Notes: generated from the sequence alone by a model not told the origin. A stretch of 8,129 bases of DNA from an uncultured Bacteroidota bacterium (GCA_903953615.1 CAJBKH010000014.1:1-8129), one strand, 5' to 3'. Shown: positions 1 through 6,555, numbered from the stretch's first letter. Program-made: numbers and translations.

Positions 1-57
1 ATACAAACCTACCTAATTGGTTATTATAAAGTGGCAAATCGAAACATAAACTTCTAT

Positions 58-1575
58 CTATTCCTTCATTAATTTAAACAAACAACTTTCTTCGCCATAA
101 ATTATTCTTGCAAAATAAATACCATTAGGTGAATTGGAAATATCAATACAATTTGTGTTTAACTGGCTATTTACAATCACCATTTCGCCTATCGCATTAT
201 ATATTTCAACAGTTTGAATGGTTGCCATGTTATTGGAACTAATAATATTAAAAACACCAGTTGAAGGATTTGGAATCAAGGAATAATGACTATTGTACGC
301 AACATTTGACTTAACATTTGTAATTGAATTATCGAATCTGACCAAAGTAATTTTATGATTGGTACTAGTGCCAGTATATCCAGCAATGATAATTTTATTG
401 TCATTTTGAATCGCAATAGCATTTGCTAAGTCATCCTCTCCAATATCAAAGACAACTCTTCCAGCAGTCCCGAATGAATTGTCTACTGTACCATCAATGT
501 GAAAACGCGCCAATAAAAAATCCCAATCTTTGGCACCTTTAGTCCCACCTGAAATTACAATTTTTCCATCTTTTTGAATCAAAATAGCTCTGGCCGTTTC
601 AAATTTGATATTGGCAGTATCATTTACTACTTTGCCGTTAATCCCAAAAGAACTATCTAAAAATCCGTTAGTGCTATATCTAGCCAAAGCAAGCACTTTC
701 ACGGAAGAAATCTGTGCGTATCCTGCCAATACTAATTTGCCATTTGTTTGCAAAGAAATACAAATGGCTATATCTTCATTATCATAAAAATCAGTAAGCA
801 CTTTTCCACCAACTCCAAATTTAGTATCTAGTGTTCCATTTGCATTATACCTAGCAATGGCAAAGTCATTTCCATTTGCGCCATTATCCACATAGCCCGC
901 CAATATGATTTTACCATCCTGTTGAATGACCATAGAAGTAACTACATCTGTATAACTTCCAAAATTAGTTACCACTTTTGACATATTCCCGAAGGCATTA
1001 TCAAGTGTTCCATCTGCACCAAATCGCACCATCTCAAATTTTCTGCCAGAAAAATTATTATATCCCGAACTTGTTACAATAATTTTACCATCCACTTGAA
1101 GGACAATTGCTCTCGCAACATGCGTGTAATTTATATCCAACTTACCACTAGCAAAACCACTAGTTCCAAATGTATTATCCAATTTACCATTCGCGGTATA
1201 ACGCCCTACTAAAATATCGTTGCCAAGCAATCCTGCAATAATAATTTTATCATCACCTTGCACAGCCATAGGTGTGCCCCAATAATTAGGTACAATGGTA
1301 GTAGTTAACTTGCCTCCTATACCAAACGTATTGTCAAGACTTCCATTAACATTATATCGTGTTATCACACAATTTTGAAAACCACTGCTATCTGTATAAC
1401 CTGCCACCAAAATCTTACCAGTACTTTGTAGACATAACGACCTACCGTAATCATTGCCTTTAAAACTAGTGATAACTTTACCGCCTACCCCAAATGTTTT
1501 GTCGAATGTACCCGACTGACCAAATAAATTAAAAACACCAAATGTAAATACACAAATAAGCAGCAACTGTTTCAT
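58..1575 (-). CDS. Secreted delta-60 repeat protein with type IX secretion sorting domain
   Basis: The 505-residue product starts with a typical signal peptide: K2, a hydrophobic stretch to about residue 18, and probable cleavage near residues 19-20. Seven tandem delta-60 type repeats follow, beginning at about residues 22, 78, 130, 189, 247, 304 and 362, each 52-59 residues. Each carries the pattern G-x-(L/F/V)-D-x-x-FG, a GKV-like strand, an (A/S)-I-x-x-Q strand, a GKIIxAG strand and an LARYN-like strand. From about residue 432 there is a Por secretion-tail domain: IPNPSTG, then VEIYNAIGE, then NGIYFARI, ending LFKLMKE. By family knowledge such tails direct export across the outer membrane and then cleavage or surface attachment. 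The protein is therefore probably extracellular or surface-bound; its ligand or role is unknown. The ATG at 1575 is chosen because it places the signal peptide at the N terminus. A TATATTTG box lies 19 bp upstream. The gene appears monocistronic. Family calls are confident, function is not. Confidence 0.93.
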   Translation of the reverse strand: MKQLLLICVFTFGVFNLFGQSGTFDKTFGVGGKVITSFKGNDYGRSLCLQSTGKILVAGYTDSSGFQNCVITRYNVNGSLDNTFGIGGKLTTTIVPNYWGTPMAVQGDDKIIIAGLLGNDILVGRYTANGKLDNTFGTSGFASGKLDINYTHVARAIVLQVDGKIIVTSSGYNNFSGRKFEMVRFGADGTLDNAFGNMSKVVTNFGSYTDVVTSMVIQQDGKIILAGYVDNGANGNDFAIARYNANGTLDTKFGVGGKVLTDFYDNEDIAICISLQTNGKLVLAGYAQISSVKVLALARYSTNGFLDSSFGINGKVVNDTANIKFETARAILIQKDGKIVISGGTKGAKDWDFLLARFHIDGTVDNSFGTAGRVVFDIGEDDLANAIAIQNDNKIIIAGYTGTSTNHKITLVRFDNSITNVKSNVAYNSHYSLIPNPSTGVFNIISSNNMATIQTVEIYNAIGEMVIVNSQLNTNCIDISNSPNGIYFARIIYGEESCLFKLMKE

Positions 1576-1593
1576 TTTAAAAATTATTTATAA

Positions 1594-1601
1594 CAAATAT
1601 A
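1594..1601 (-). promoter_or_regulatory. Candidate Bacteroidota -7 box (TATATTTG) for the delta-60 gene
   Basis: Read on the minus strand, the sequence is TATATTTG, a full match to the Bacteroidota -7 consensus TAnnTTTG. It ends 19 bp before the ATG at 1575, which would give a 5' leader of only about 12 nt. No TTG or TTTG element is seen at the expected distance upstream (17-23 bp), so the -33 half is missing or degenerate. In AT-rich DNA such a box can arise by chance. Confidence 0.4.
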
Positions 1602-1693
1602 TTTTATTCAGTTGAATTAAGTGTATTTTTTTAAAGAATGGTTGCTAAATAATTTAAAGCGTAAATTTGTTATGTGATGGCTTTTGGCTTCGG

Positions 1694-1738
1694 TACACTT
1701 CGTCCATAGATTCGACAAGCTCACTATGACGAAGTGTA
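1694..1738. repeat. Inverted repeat, 15-bp paired arms with one bulge
   Basis: The left arm 1694-1709 (TACACTTCGTCCATAG) pairs with the right arm 1724-1738 (CTATGACGAAGTGTA). One unpaired base is bulged in the left arm, and the loop is 14 nt (1710-1723). There is no T-run on either side, so it does not look like an intrinsic terminator. Directly next to it lies a second, weaker hairpin: ATTCTTA at 1743-1749 pairs with TAAGAAT at 1758-1764 around an 8-nt loop. Confidence 0.75.
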
Positions 1739-1789
1739 TAACATTCTTAACATTATATAAGAATTTGAGGACCTAACTCAGTCCTGCTG

Positions 1790-1807
1790 TCCCGATAGCA
1801 ATCGGGA
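1790..1807. repeat. Perfect short hairpin TCCCGAT-AGCA-ATCGGGA
   Basis: Seven-base arms TCCCGAT and ATCGGGA pair perfectly around the loop AGCA. The same design recurs at 1901-1918 (TTCCGAT-GGCT-ATCGGAA), so the two are probably relatives. No T-run follows on either strand. A further palindrome, CAAAAGATCTTTTG, sits at 1838-1851. From memory, CCGATnnnnATCGG hairpins are frequent between genes of Bacteroidota. Confidence 0.7.
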
Positions 1808-1877
1808 GTCGAAGCGCTAGTACTTCAGAGATAATCACAAAAGATCTTTTGGTTATTTCAAAAATTCTGGCTTCGGT

Positions 1878-1934
1878 ACACTTCGTCCATACGTTCGACA
1901 TTCCGATGGCTATCGGAACAATAGGACGAAGTGT
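1878..1934. repeat. Nested inverted repeat: 11-bp outer stem enclosing a 7-bp hairpin
   Basis: The outer arms ACACTTCGTCC (1878-1888) and GGACGAAGTGT (1924-1934) pair perfectly. Inside them is a second perfect hairpin, TTCCGAT (1901-1907) with ATCGGAA (1912-1918) and a 4-nt loop. The outer stem uses the same arm sequence as the inverted repeat at 1694-1738, but the loop is different and longer. It looks as if a CCGAT hairpin had been inserted into a copy of that module. An open frame on the plus strand crosses this element but has no other sign of coding. Confidence 0.75.
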
Positions 1935-1975
1935 GAGGCTTCAAAAAATCAATCCTAAAATTTATAGATTCAAAA

Positions 1976-2006
1976 ATCACAAAATAAAACATACCAATCG
2001 GTATGT
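1976..2006 (-). terminator. Candidate intrinsic terminator of the recJ-lptB-pth-thioesterase cluster
   Basis: On the minus strand a perfect 7-bp stem (ACATACC and GGTATGT, loop GATT, 1989-2006) is followed at once by TTTATTTTG, a U-rich tail. It lies about 125 bp past the stop codon of the thioesterase gene, the last gene of the minus-strand cluster, and upstream of the delta-60 gene. The stem is short and has only three G-C pairs, so termination strength is uncertain. The plus-strand side has no T-run. Confidence 0.4.
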
Positions 2007-2099
2007 AATTACGAACCTGCCTTTCTGCCTAAAAAAATCAAATGCTAAATAAAATCACAAACCTGCTTAAAACCACAAGTTATATCGTGAGAAAAAATT

Positions 2100-2127
2100 G
2101 CCAACTGCTAACTGCCAACCGCTAACT
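2100..2127. repeat. Tandem 14-bp repeat, two copies (four 7-mers of the type GCYAACY)
   Basis: GCCAACTGCTAACT at 2100-2113 is followed directly by GCCAACCGCTAACT, one base different. It reads equally as four 7-base units GC(C/T)AAC(T/C). It begins four bases past the thioesterase stop codon in the direction of transcription and is followed by a run of T on the minus strand (2091-2096). All units point the same way, so they cannot fold on each other into a terminator stem. Confidence 0.8.
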
Positions 2128-2130
2128 TTC

Positions 2131-2529
2131 CTAGATCCCTAGTTTTTCGAAAATAAACAATGGCTCTATTGGGCGACCGTTGAAGATACATGCTGCGAAG
2201 ATTTTGGCGTTCACCATTATTTGCTGGTCGGCTGTGCGCACTATCTGTTGATGGAAGACCATCTTTAATCTGCCTTCTCTTTCCATGCCTATTTTAACGA
2301 CAAATGCATCGCCACTGCGCAAGGGTTTTTTGTAATCTATTTCGGCTCTTATTACCACTGCATCGTATCCCGTTTCATGTAGCTCCCTAAAGTTTAAGCC
2401 TTTTGCATTTAAAAATTCATGACGGGTGTGCTCTAAATAATTTTGATACACCGAATTATTAACGATGCCTTGTAAATCTAATTCGTAATCGCGCACTTTG
2501 AAATGCTCTTCGAAAATAAAATCAACCAT
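2131..2529 (-). CDS. Acyl-CoA thioesterase, hotdog fold (4-hydroxybenzoyl-CoA thioesterase/YbgC type)
   Basis: The 132-residue product has the usual length of a single hotdog-domain thioesterase. The N-terminal part shows the family pattern V-R-x-Y-E-x-D-x-x-G-I-V-N-N-x-x-Y-x-x-Y-L-E (residues 12-33). D18 is at the place of the catalytic aspartate of 4-hydroxybenzoyl-CoA thioesterase, and G21, N24, N25, Y28, Y31 and E33 form the conserved helix start. Later strands fit the rest of the fold (IDYKKPLRSGDAF, KMVFHQQI, AKIFAACI). The expected reaction is hydrolysis of a cytosolic acyl-CoA thioester; the true substrate cannot be read from the sequence. The ATG overlaps the end of pth by 8 bp in another frame, which suggests translational coupling and a shared transcript. 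It is the last gene of the cluster. No signal peptide or membrane segment is seen. Confidence 0.85.
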   Translation of the reverse strand: MVDFIFEEHFKVRDYELDLQGIVNNSVYQNYLEHTRHEFLNAKGLNFRELHETGYDAVVIRAEIDYKKPLRSGDAFVVKIGMEREGRLKMVFHQQIVRTADQQIMVNAKIFAACIFNGRPIEPLFIFEKLGI

Positions 2530-3082
2530 TGTAGAAAGTCATGGCTCTGCCTGCGCCTTCTAATACAAACATTTGAATGGCCTCTTTGGCTTTGATGATT
2601 TTTTCGTTCACTAAAATTTGCTCATCGGTGTTCCATTTGCCCAATACAAAATCAATTTGTTTGGCCTTGTTAAAATTATTGCCGATGCCAAATCGCAAAC
2701 GCGGATATTGTTGAGTGAGCATGGTTTCTTCGATATTGCGCAAACCATTGTGCCCACCATGACTGCCCTTGGTGCGAATTCTGATGGTGCCAGTTTCCAA
2801 TGCTAAATCATCTGTAACAACGATGATATTTTCGAGTGGTGTTTTATACAAAGTGGTATAATGTTGCACCGCCTTGCCACTTAAATTCATAAAGGTGGTT
2901 GGCTTTATTAAGACGATTTCTTTATTCTTAATGCGACCTTCTGCTATCATGGCTGCCTTGGCTAATGTGAATTGTACACCCAATGCTTCTGCTATCGCAT
3001 CGATCACATCGAAGCCAATATTGTGTCGGGTATGGTTGTATTCGGGACCAATATTGCCCAATCCAAAAATCAAAAATTTCAT
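2522..3082 (-). CDS. pth: Peptidyl-tRNA hydrolase (Pth)
   Basis: The 186-residue product has the normal length for bacterial Pth. The enzyme releases peptides from prematurely dropped peptidyl-tRNA in the cytosol so that the tRNA can be recycled. The diagnostic motifs are all there: GLGNIGPEYNHTRHNIGF at residues 7-24 with N10 and catalytic H20, KPTTFMNLSG at 60-69 with N66, the VTDDL segment with D92, and GSHGGHNGL at 106-114 with N112. These match the residues known as catalytic or substrate-binding in the E. coli enzyme. The ATG at 3082 puts the first motif at its usual distance from the N terminus. The gene starts 6 bp after lptB ends and overlaps the thioesterase gene by 8 bp. No Shine-Dalgarno sequence precedes it, as is normal in Bacteroidota. 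It appears intact and functional. Confidence 0.97.
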   Translation of the reverse strand: MKFLIFGLGNIGPEYNHTRHNIGFDVIDAIAEALGVQFTLAKAAMIAEGRIKNKEIVLIKPTTFMNLSGKAVQHYTTLYKTPLENIIVVTDDLALETGTIRIRTKGSHGGHNGLRNIEETMLTQQYPRLRFGIGNNFNKAKQIDFVLGKWNTDEQILVNEKIIKAKEAIQMFVLEGAGRAMTFYNG

Positions 3083-3088
3083 TGTTTA

Positions 3089-3838
3089 TTAATTGCTTTC
3101 TGCCAAGTCATCCGACCTGCGCAAAATAAAGTTTCTTCCTAAATAGACTTTTCTTACCAACTCATCTTCGGCCAATTCTTCGGCAGTACCTTGCTTCAAC
3201 AATTTACCTTCGAACAACAGATAAGCTCTATCGGTAATGCTGAGCGTTTCTTGCACATTGTGGTCGGTAATTAAGATGCCTATGTTCTTGCTTTTCAATT
3301 TATAAATAATGCGTTGAATGTCTTCTACCGCAATTGGATCCACCCCAGCAAAAGGTTCATCCAATAATATAAATTTTGGATCGGTGGCCAAAGCCCTTGC
3401 GATTTCTGTTCTTCTGCGTTCTCCACCACTTAGTACCTTCCCCATGTTTTTGCGCACACGGTTCAAACCAAACTCTTCTAATAAACTTTCGAGCTTCGTA
3501 GTTTGTTCGACCTTGCTTAAGTTAGTTAGTTCTAATACCGCTTTAATATTGTCTTCAACTGTTAAGTCTCTATATACAGAAGCCTCTTGTGGCAAATACC
3601 CCACCCCTCTTTGCGCCCTTTTGTACATGGGCAAGCGGGTGATGTTTTCATCGTCTAAAAAAATATTGCCATGGTCGGGTTTCACCAAACCAACCGTCAT
3701 ATAAAACGTAGTGGTTTTACCAGCGCCATTGGGTCCTAACAATCCTACAATCTCGCCTTGTTGCACGTAAATTGAAACATCATTAACAACTTTCTTTTGC
3801 TTGTATTGCTTGATTAAATTATCTGAACGCAGTATCAT
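3089..3838 (-). CDS. lptB: Lipopolysaccharide export ABC transporter ATP-binding protein LptB
   Basis: This 249-residue ATPase should power the LptB2FG complex, which extracts lipopolysaccharide from the inner membrane and pushes it along the Lpt bridge to the outer membrane. All ABC motifs are visible: Walker A GPNGAGKTT from residue 35 with K41, Q-loop at Q84 (YLPQEASVYRDLT), signature LSGGERRR at 136-143, Walker B FILLDEP with catalytic E161, D-loop AGVDP, and H-loop H193 (TDHNVQET). The segments YLPQEASVYRDLTVEDN and VYLGRNF near the C terminus are typical of LptB rather than of other ABC ATPases. There are no membrane segments, as expected for the nucleotide-binding subunit. The partner genes (lptF, lptG, lptA, lptC) are not in the window. 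The gene lies 8 bp after recJ and 6 bp before pth. Confidence 0.95.
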   Translation of the reverse strand: MILRSDNLIKQYKQKKVVNDVSIYVQQGEIVGLLGPNGAGKTTTFYMTVGLVKPDHGNIFLDDENITRLPMYKRAQRGVGYLPQEASVYRDLTVEDNIKAVLELTNLSKVEQTTKLESLLEEFGLNRVRKNMGKVLSGGERRRTEIARALATDPKFILLDEPFAGVDPIAVEDIQRIIYKLKSKNIGILITDHNVQETLSITDRAYLLFEGKLLKQGTAEELAEDELVRKVYLGRNFILRRSDDLAESN

Positions 3839-3846
3839 ATTTTGAT

Positions 3847-5550
3847 TTATACAGGACGGATATCTCTAACTCTTAATTGTAAATTGGTTTGTCCTTGATA
3901 CTCGTTTAACTCAATGGAATAACAGGCATCAAATGGTTTGTTTTTACTAATTATTTCGTAAACATCGCTCATTCCAAACCCTATACCATCAAACTTTGTG
4001 CCCTTTTGAATAGCACCCAATTTTAAGTGTTTCTCTTTTACGATTCTGCTATTGCCGCTATCCTTGATATTATTGGTTCTAAAGATGGGCGACATATTGC
4101 CCGGACCATGTGGTTTTAACTGTTGAATTAAATTATAAAACTTAGGGGTGATATCACTGAAATCAAGTTCTAAATCGTAAGCAATTTCAGGTGTCAATAA
4201 ATTTAAATCACCATTTGTTTTCAGTCCCACGATATGATCGAAGGTATCGGTAAACTTCTCGAAATTTTCTTTTTTAATGGTAAGGCCAGCAGCGTATTTG
4301 TGTCCGCCATACTGTTCTACCAAATCGCCACATTCGCCAATGGCCTCGTGCACATCGAAGTCTTTTACACTGCGGGCCGAGCCTGTTAACATACCATTCA
4401 CTTCGCTAAAAATAATGGTAGGTTTATAATAGGTTTCTATTAAGCGAGAAGCCACAATTCCTATCACGCCTTTGTGCCATTTTTCGCTGAACAATACTGT
4501 GCTGCTGCGCTTTTGGTGGTGGGCGCTGCCTTCTAAAATCTCTAAAGCTTCGCGGGTAATATCAGTATCTAAATCTTTGCGGTCGCTGTTGTTATCGTTC
4601 AGTGTTTTCGAAAATTTAAGGGCTTGGTGAAAGTCTTGCTCGATCAATAAATTCACCGATGATTTGGCATCGCCAATTCTACCAGCGGCATTGATTCTAG
4701 GACCGATTCCAAACACGATGTCGGACACTTCATAATTATCTTTCAATTGATAGCTCTGTAACAGGGCTTGCAAACCAACACAAGGATCTTCGTTCAAACG
4801 TTTTAAGCCATAGTATACCAATACGCGGTTTTCGCCACGCATGTCTACGATATCGCTGCAAGTACTTACTGCCACTAAATCAAGGTACTTGGTAATTTCC
4901 TCGAAGGGCATGTCCGTTAATTGGGCATAAGCCTGAATCAATTTAAAACCAATGCCACAACCCGATAATTCTTTATAAGGATATTCGCAATCTTTTCTTT
5001 TGGGATTCAAAAGGGCCACTGCCTTTGGTATTTCGCTACCTGGCAAGTGGTGATCACATACAATAAAATCGATGCCATTTTCTTTGGCGTAGGCAATTAA
5101 CTCAACCGAACGGGTACCGCAATCGAGTGCGATGATGAGTTTCACATCGGTAGAGACGGCATAGTCGATACCAATTTTGGAAATACCATAGCCTTCTTTG
5201 TAACGGTCGGGTATGTAAAATTCTATGTTCGAAGTAAGTTTTCTAAAAAACGAAAAAACGGTAGACACAGCGGTAGTGCCATCTACATCGTAGTCACCAT
5301 AAATTAAAATGCGCTCCTTATTGGCCAAGGCCGATTGGATGCGGGCAATGGCTTTGTCCATGTCCATCATTAAAAATGGATCATGCAAATCGGTTAATTG
5401 AGGTCTAAAAAACTGCTTGGCCTCATCATACGTCTCCACGCCTCTTTGCATTAAAAGGGTAGCGATATAATTGGAAACATTGATGCTTGTGGCAAGTGCT
5501 TCAACCTTACGGTCATTCAGTTTGGGAGACGGGGTCCAGCGATAAGCCAT
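3847..5550 (-). CDS. recJ: Single-stranded-DNA-specific 5'-3' exonuclease RecJ
   Basis: The 567-residue protein is a full-length RecJ (the E. coli enzyme has 577). RecJ degrades single-stranded DNA from 5' ends in recombination and mismatch or base-excision repair, using divalent metal ions. The DHH-family motifs appear in order: DYDVDG at 86-91, DRYKEGYG at 115-122, DCG at 143-145, DHH at 166-168, CSDIVD at 231-236 with the metal-ligand aspartate D233, GPRINAAGR at 283-291, GSARS at 390-394 and the DHHA1 motif GGHKYAAG at 415-422. The rest is the C-terminal OB-like part. Proline is usual after SDIV in this family; here it is D236. The ATG at 5550 gives a normal N terminus (MAYRW) and lies 8 bp after a TATATTCG box. 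It is the first gene of a tight four-gene cluster. Confidence 0.96.
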   Translation of the reverse strand: MAYRWTPSPKLNDRKVEALATSINVSNYIATLLMQRGVETYDEAKQFFRPQLTDLHDPFLMMDMDKAIARIQSALANKERILIYGDYDVDGTTAVSTVFSFFRKLTSNIEFYIPDRYKEGYGISKIGIDYAVSTDVKLIIALDCGTRSVELIAYAKENGIDFIVCDHHLPGSEIPKAVALLNPKRKDCEYPYKELSGCGIGFKLIQAYAQLTDMPFEEITKYLDLVAVSTCSDIVDMRGENRVLVYYGLKRLNEDPCVGLQALLQSYQLKDNYEVSDIVFGIGPRINAAGRIGDAKSSVNLLIEQDFHQALKFSKTLNDNNSDRKDLDTDITREALEILEGSAHHQKRSSTVLFSEKWHKGVIGIVASRLIETYYKPTIIFSEVNGMLTGSARSVKDFDVHEAIGECGDLVEQYGGHKYAAGLTIKKENFEKFTDTFDHIVGLKTNGDLNLLTPEIAYDLELDFSDITPKFYNLIQQLKPHGPGNMSPIFRTNNIKDSGNSRIVKEKHLKLGAIQKGTKFDGIGFGMSDVYEIISKNKPFDACYSIELNEYQGQTNLQLRVRDIRPV

Positions 5551-5557
5551 AAAAATG

Positions 5558-5565
5558 CGAATATA
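5558..5565 (-). promoter_or_regulatory. Candidate -7 box (TATATTCG) for the recJ cluster
   Basis: On the minus strand TATATTCG differs at one position from the Bacteroidota consensus TAnnTTTG. It ends 8 bp before the recJ ATG, so the transcript would have almost no leader. No -33 TTTG is seen at the usual spacing. It is the best promoter-like word in the 132-bp gap before recJ, but the support is weak. Confidence 0.3.
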
Positions 5566-5601
5566 GCAATTTTTTTTCGAATTTAATAATAAGCCTTCGA
5601 A

Positions 5602-5625
5602 CCTAACAAGCCCCTTGTAATTAGG
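5602..5625. repeat. Imperfect hairpin in the echA-like/recJ gap
   Basis: CCTAACAAG (5602-5610) can pair with CTTG (5614-5617) and TTAGG (5621-5625). This makes nine pairs around a 3-nt loop with a 3-nt bulge (TAA). On the minus strand no T-run follows directly, so it is not a textbook terminator. It could still help end the upstream enoyl-CoA hydratase transcript or be a chance structure. Confidence 0.35.
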
Positions 5626-5652
5626 GCATTAGGGCACGACACAAAACACTAT

Positions 5653-5671
5653 TTAACTGATAAACAGTTAA
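5653..5671 (-). terminator. Weak hairpin just past the enoyl-CoA hydratase stop
   Basis: TTAACTG and CAGTTAA form a perfect 7-bp stem around a 5-nt loop, starting 11 bp after the stop codon of the enoyl-CoA hydratase. On the minus strand the sequence that follows is ATAGTGTTTTGTG, with only a short T-run. The stem is AT-rich. Position favours a terminator, composition does not. Confidence 0.3.
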
Positions 5672-5682
5672 TTAAACCACAA

Positions 5683-6459
5683 TTACTTCCCTTTGAAAAC
5701 GGCTTTTCTTTTTTCGACAAAAGCGGCCATTCCCTCTTTTTGGTCTTCGGTAGCAAACAACATATAGAAATTTTTTCGCTCGAAAAACAAGGCCTCTTGC
5801 AATGGCATTTCGAAAGCTTTTAACACACTCTCCTTGGCCATCTGCACCGCTATTGGTGATTTCTCTGCAATCACACTGGCCAAATTCACGGCCTCATTTA
5901 AGTAATGCTCAACTGGCACAACTTTGTTCACCAAGCCGTATTTCAAGCCTTCTTCGGCAGAAATAAATTTACCTGTTAATACCATCTCCATGGCTTTCAC
6001 CTTACCTACAGCGCGGGTTAAACGCTGGGTACCACCAGCACCAGGCATAACGCCTATGCTAATTTCTGGCTGACCGAATTGCGCTGTCTCACTAGCAATT
6101 ACCATGTCGCAAATCATCATCAGCTCGCAGCCACCACCTAAAGCAAAGCCACTCACCGCAGCAATCAAGGGTTTCTTAGTTTTGCGAATACTGTCCCAAG
6201 TGGTAAACTGGTCGATTTTAAGCATATCAACAGCCGTTCTACCAGCCATTTGCTTAATATCGGCACCAGCGGCAAAGGCGCGTTCGTTGCCACTTAAAAC
6301 AATGGCTCTCACATTTTCGTCGGCATCCAATTGAATCAAGGCCTCTTTAATTTCGAGCATTAGCTCAAGGTTTAAAGCGTTTAATTCTTTTGGACGGTTC
6401 AATTGAATATGGGCCACATAAGGGGCTATTTGCGGGTTAACGAGAATAAATTCTGGCAT
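5683..6459 (-). CDS. Enoyl-CoA hydratase (crotonase family)
   Basis: The 258-residue product has the length and motif set of short-chain enoyl-CoA hydratase. The enzyme adds water to trans-2-enoyl-CoA to give 3-hydroxyacyl-CoA in fatty-acid and amino-acid breakdown. The oxyanion-hole residues are seen in AFAAGADI (61-68, A66) and in GGGCE (G109). Both catalytic glutamates are present, E112 in GGGCE and E132 in GQPE, twenty residues apart as in the mitochondrial enzyme (E144 and E164). This favours a true hydratase over an isomerase or another crotonase. The stretch PGAGGTQRLTRAVGK and the C-terminal FxEKRKAVFKGK are also typical. It is cytosolic, with no signal or membrane segment. No other beta-oxidation gene lies beside it: recJ follows after 132 bp, and upstream is a long repeat-bearing spacer, so it is probably transcribed alone. 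The exact substrate chain length is not readable. Confidence 0.94.
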   Translation of the reverse strand: MPEFILVNPQIAPYVAHIQLNRPKELNALNLELMLEIKEALIQLDADENVRAIVLSGNERAFAAGADIKQMAGRTAVDMLKIDQFTTWDSIRKTKKPLIAAVSGFALGGGCELMMICDMVIASETAQFGQPEISIGVMPGAGGTQRLTRAVGKVKAMEMVLTGKFISAEEGLKYGLVNKVVPVEHYLNEAVNLASVIAEKSPIAVQMAKESVLKAFEMPLQEALFFERKNFYMLFATEDQKEGMAAFVEKRKAVFKGK

Positions 6460-6478
6460 AAGATTAAAAAGTTGGGGG

Positions 6479-6486
6479 CGAAGTTA
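6479..6486 (-). promoter_or_regulatory. Candidate -7 box (TAACTTCG) for the enoyl-CoA hydratase gene
   Basis: On the minus strand TAACTTCG has the same TAnnTTCG form as the box before recJ. It ends 19 bp before the ATG at 6459. No -33 element is seen at the expected spacing. It is a weak call that rests on position and on the shared form. Confidence 0.25.
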
Positions 6487-6538
6487 AATAAACATCAACA
6501 CATTTTAGGTGTCACGCAACACGTTGGGGAATTTTTAC

Positions 6539-6555
6539 CACATAAGTCACAGAAG
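6539..6555. repeat. 17-bp word inverted relative to the ends of the tandem units
   Basis: CACATAAGTCACAGAAG at 6539-6555 is the reverse complement, at 16 of 17 positions, of CTTTTGTGACTTATGTG at 7196-7212, the end of the last full tandem unit. The two copies bracket about 640 bp of non-coding DNA. The shorter word CACATAAG occurs again at 6631-6638. Confidence 0.7.

Larger units (their letters stand above)
1685..1900. repeat. 33-bp direct repeat pair (1685-1717 and 1868-1900)
   Basis: Two copies of a 33-bp word begin TGGCTTCGGTACACTTCG and end TTCGACA. They match at 31 of 33 positions, differing only at 1709-1710 versus 1892-1893, and lie 183 bp apart. In each copy the part ACACTTCGTCC is also the left arm of an inverted repeat with a partner downstream (GACGAAGTGT). 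The two copies therefore head two versions of the same palindromic module. From memory, words such as TTCGACAAGCTCA recur between genes in many Bacteroidota; that is not checked here. Confidence 0.85.

Noticed and set aside
1849..2052. Plus-strand open frame of 67 codons in the hairpin-rich spacer
   Set aside because: It runs straight across the nested inverted repeat and the terminator-like hairpin, shows no recognisable domain and has low-complexity composition. It is better explained by the repeats.
1576..2130. tRNA or other known RNA gene
   Set aside because: The hairpins do not make a cloverleaf, no tRNA-like T-loop or anticodon arm is visible, and I recognise no riboswitch core.
3318..3704. 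Plus-strand open frame of 128 codons
   Set aside because: Antisense to the Walker motifs of lptB; no family features of its own.
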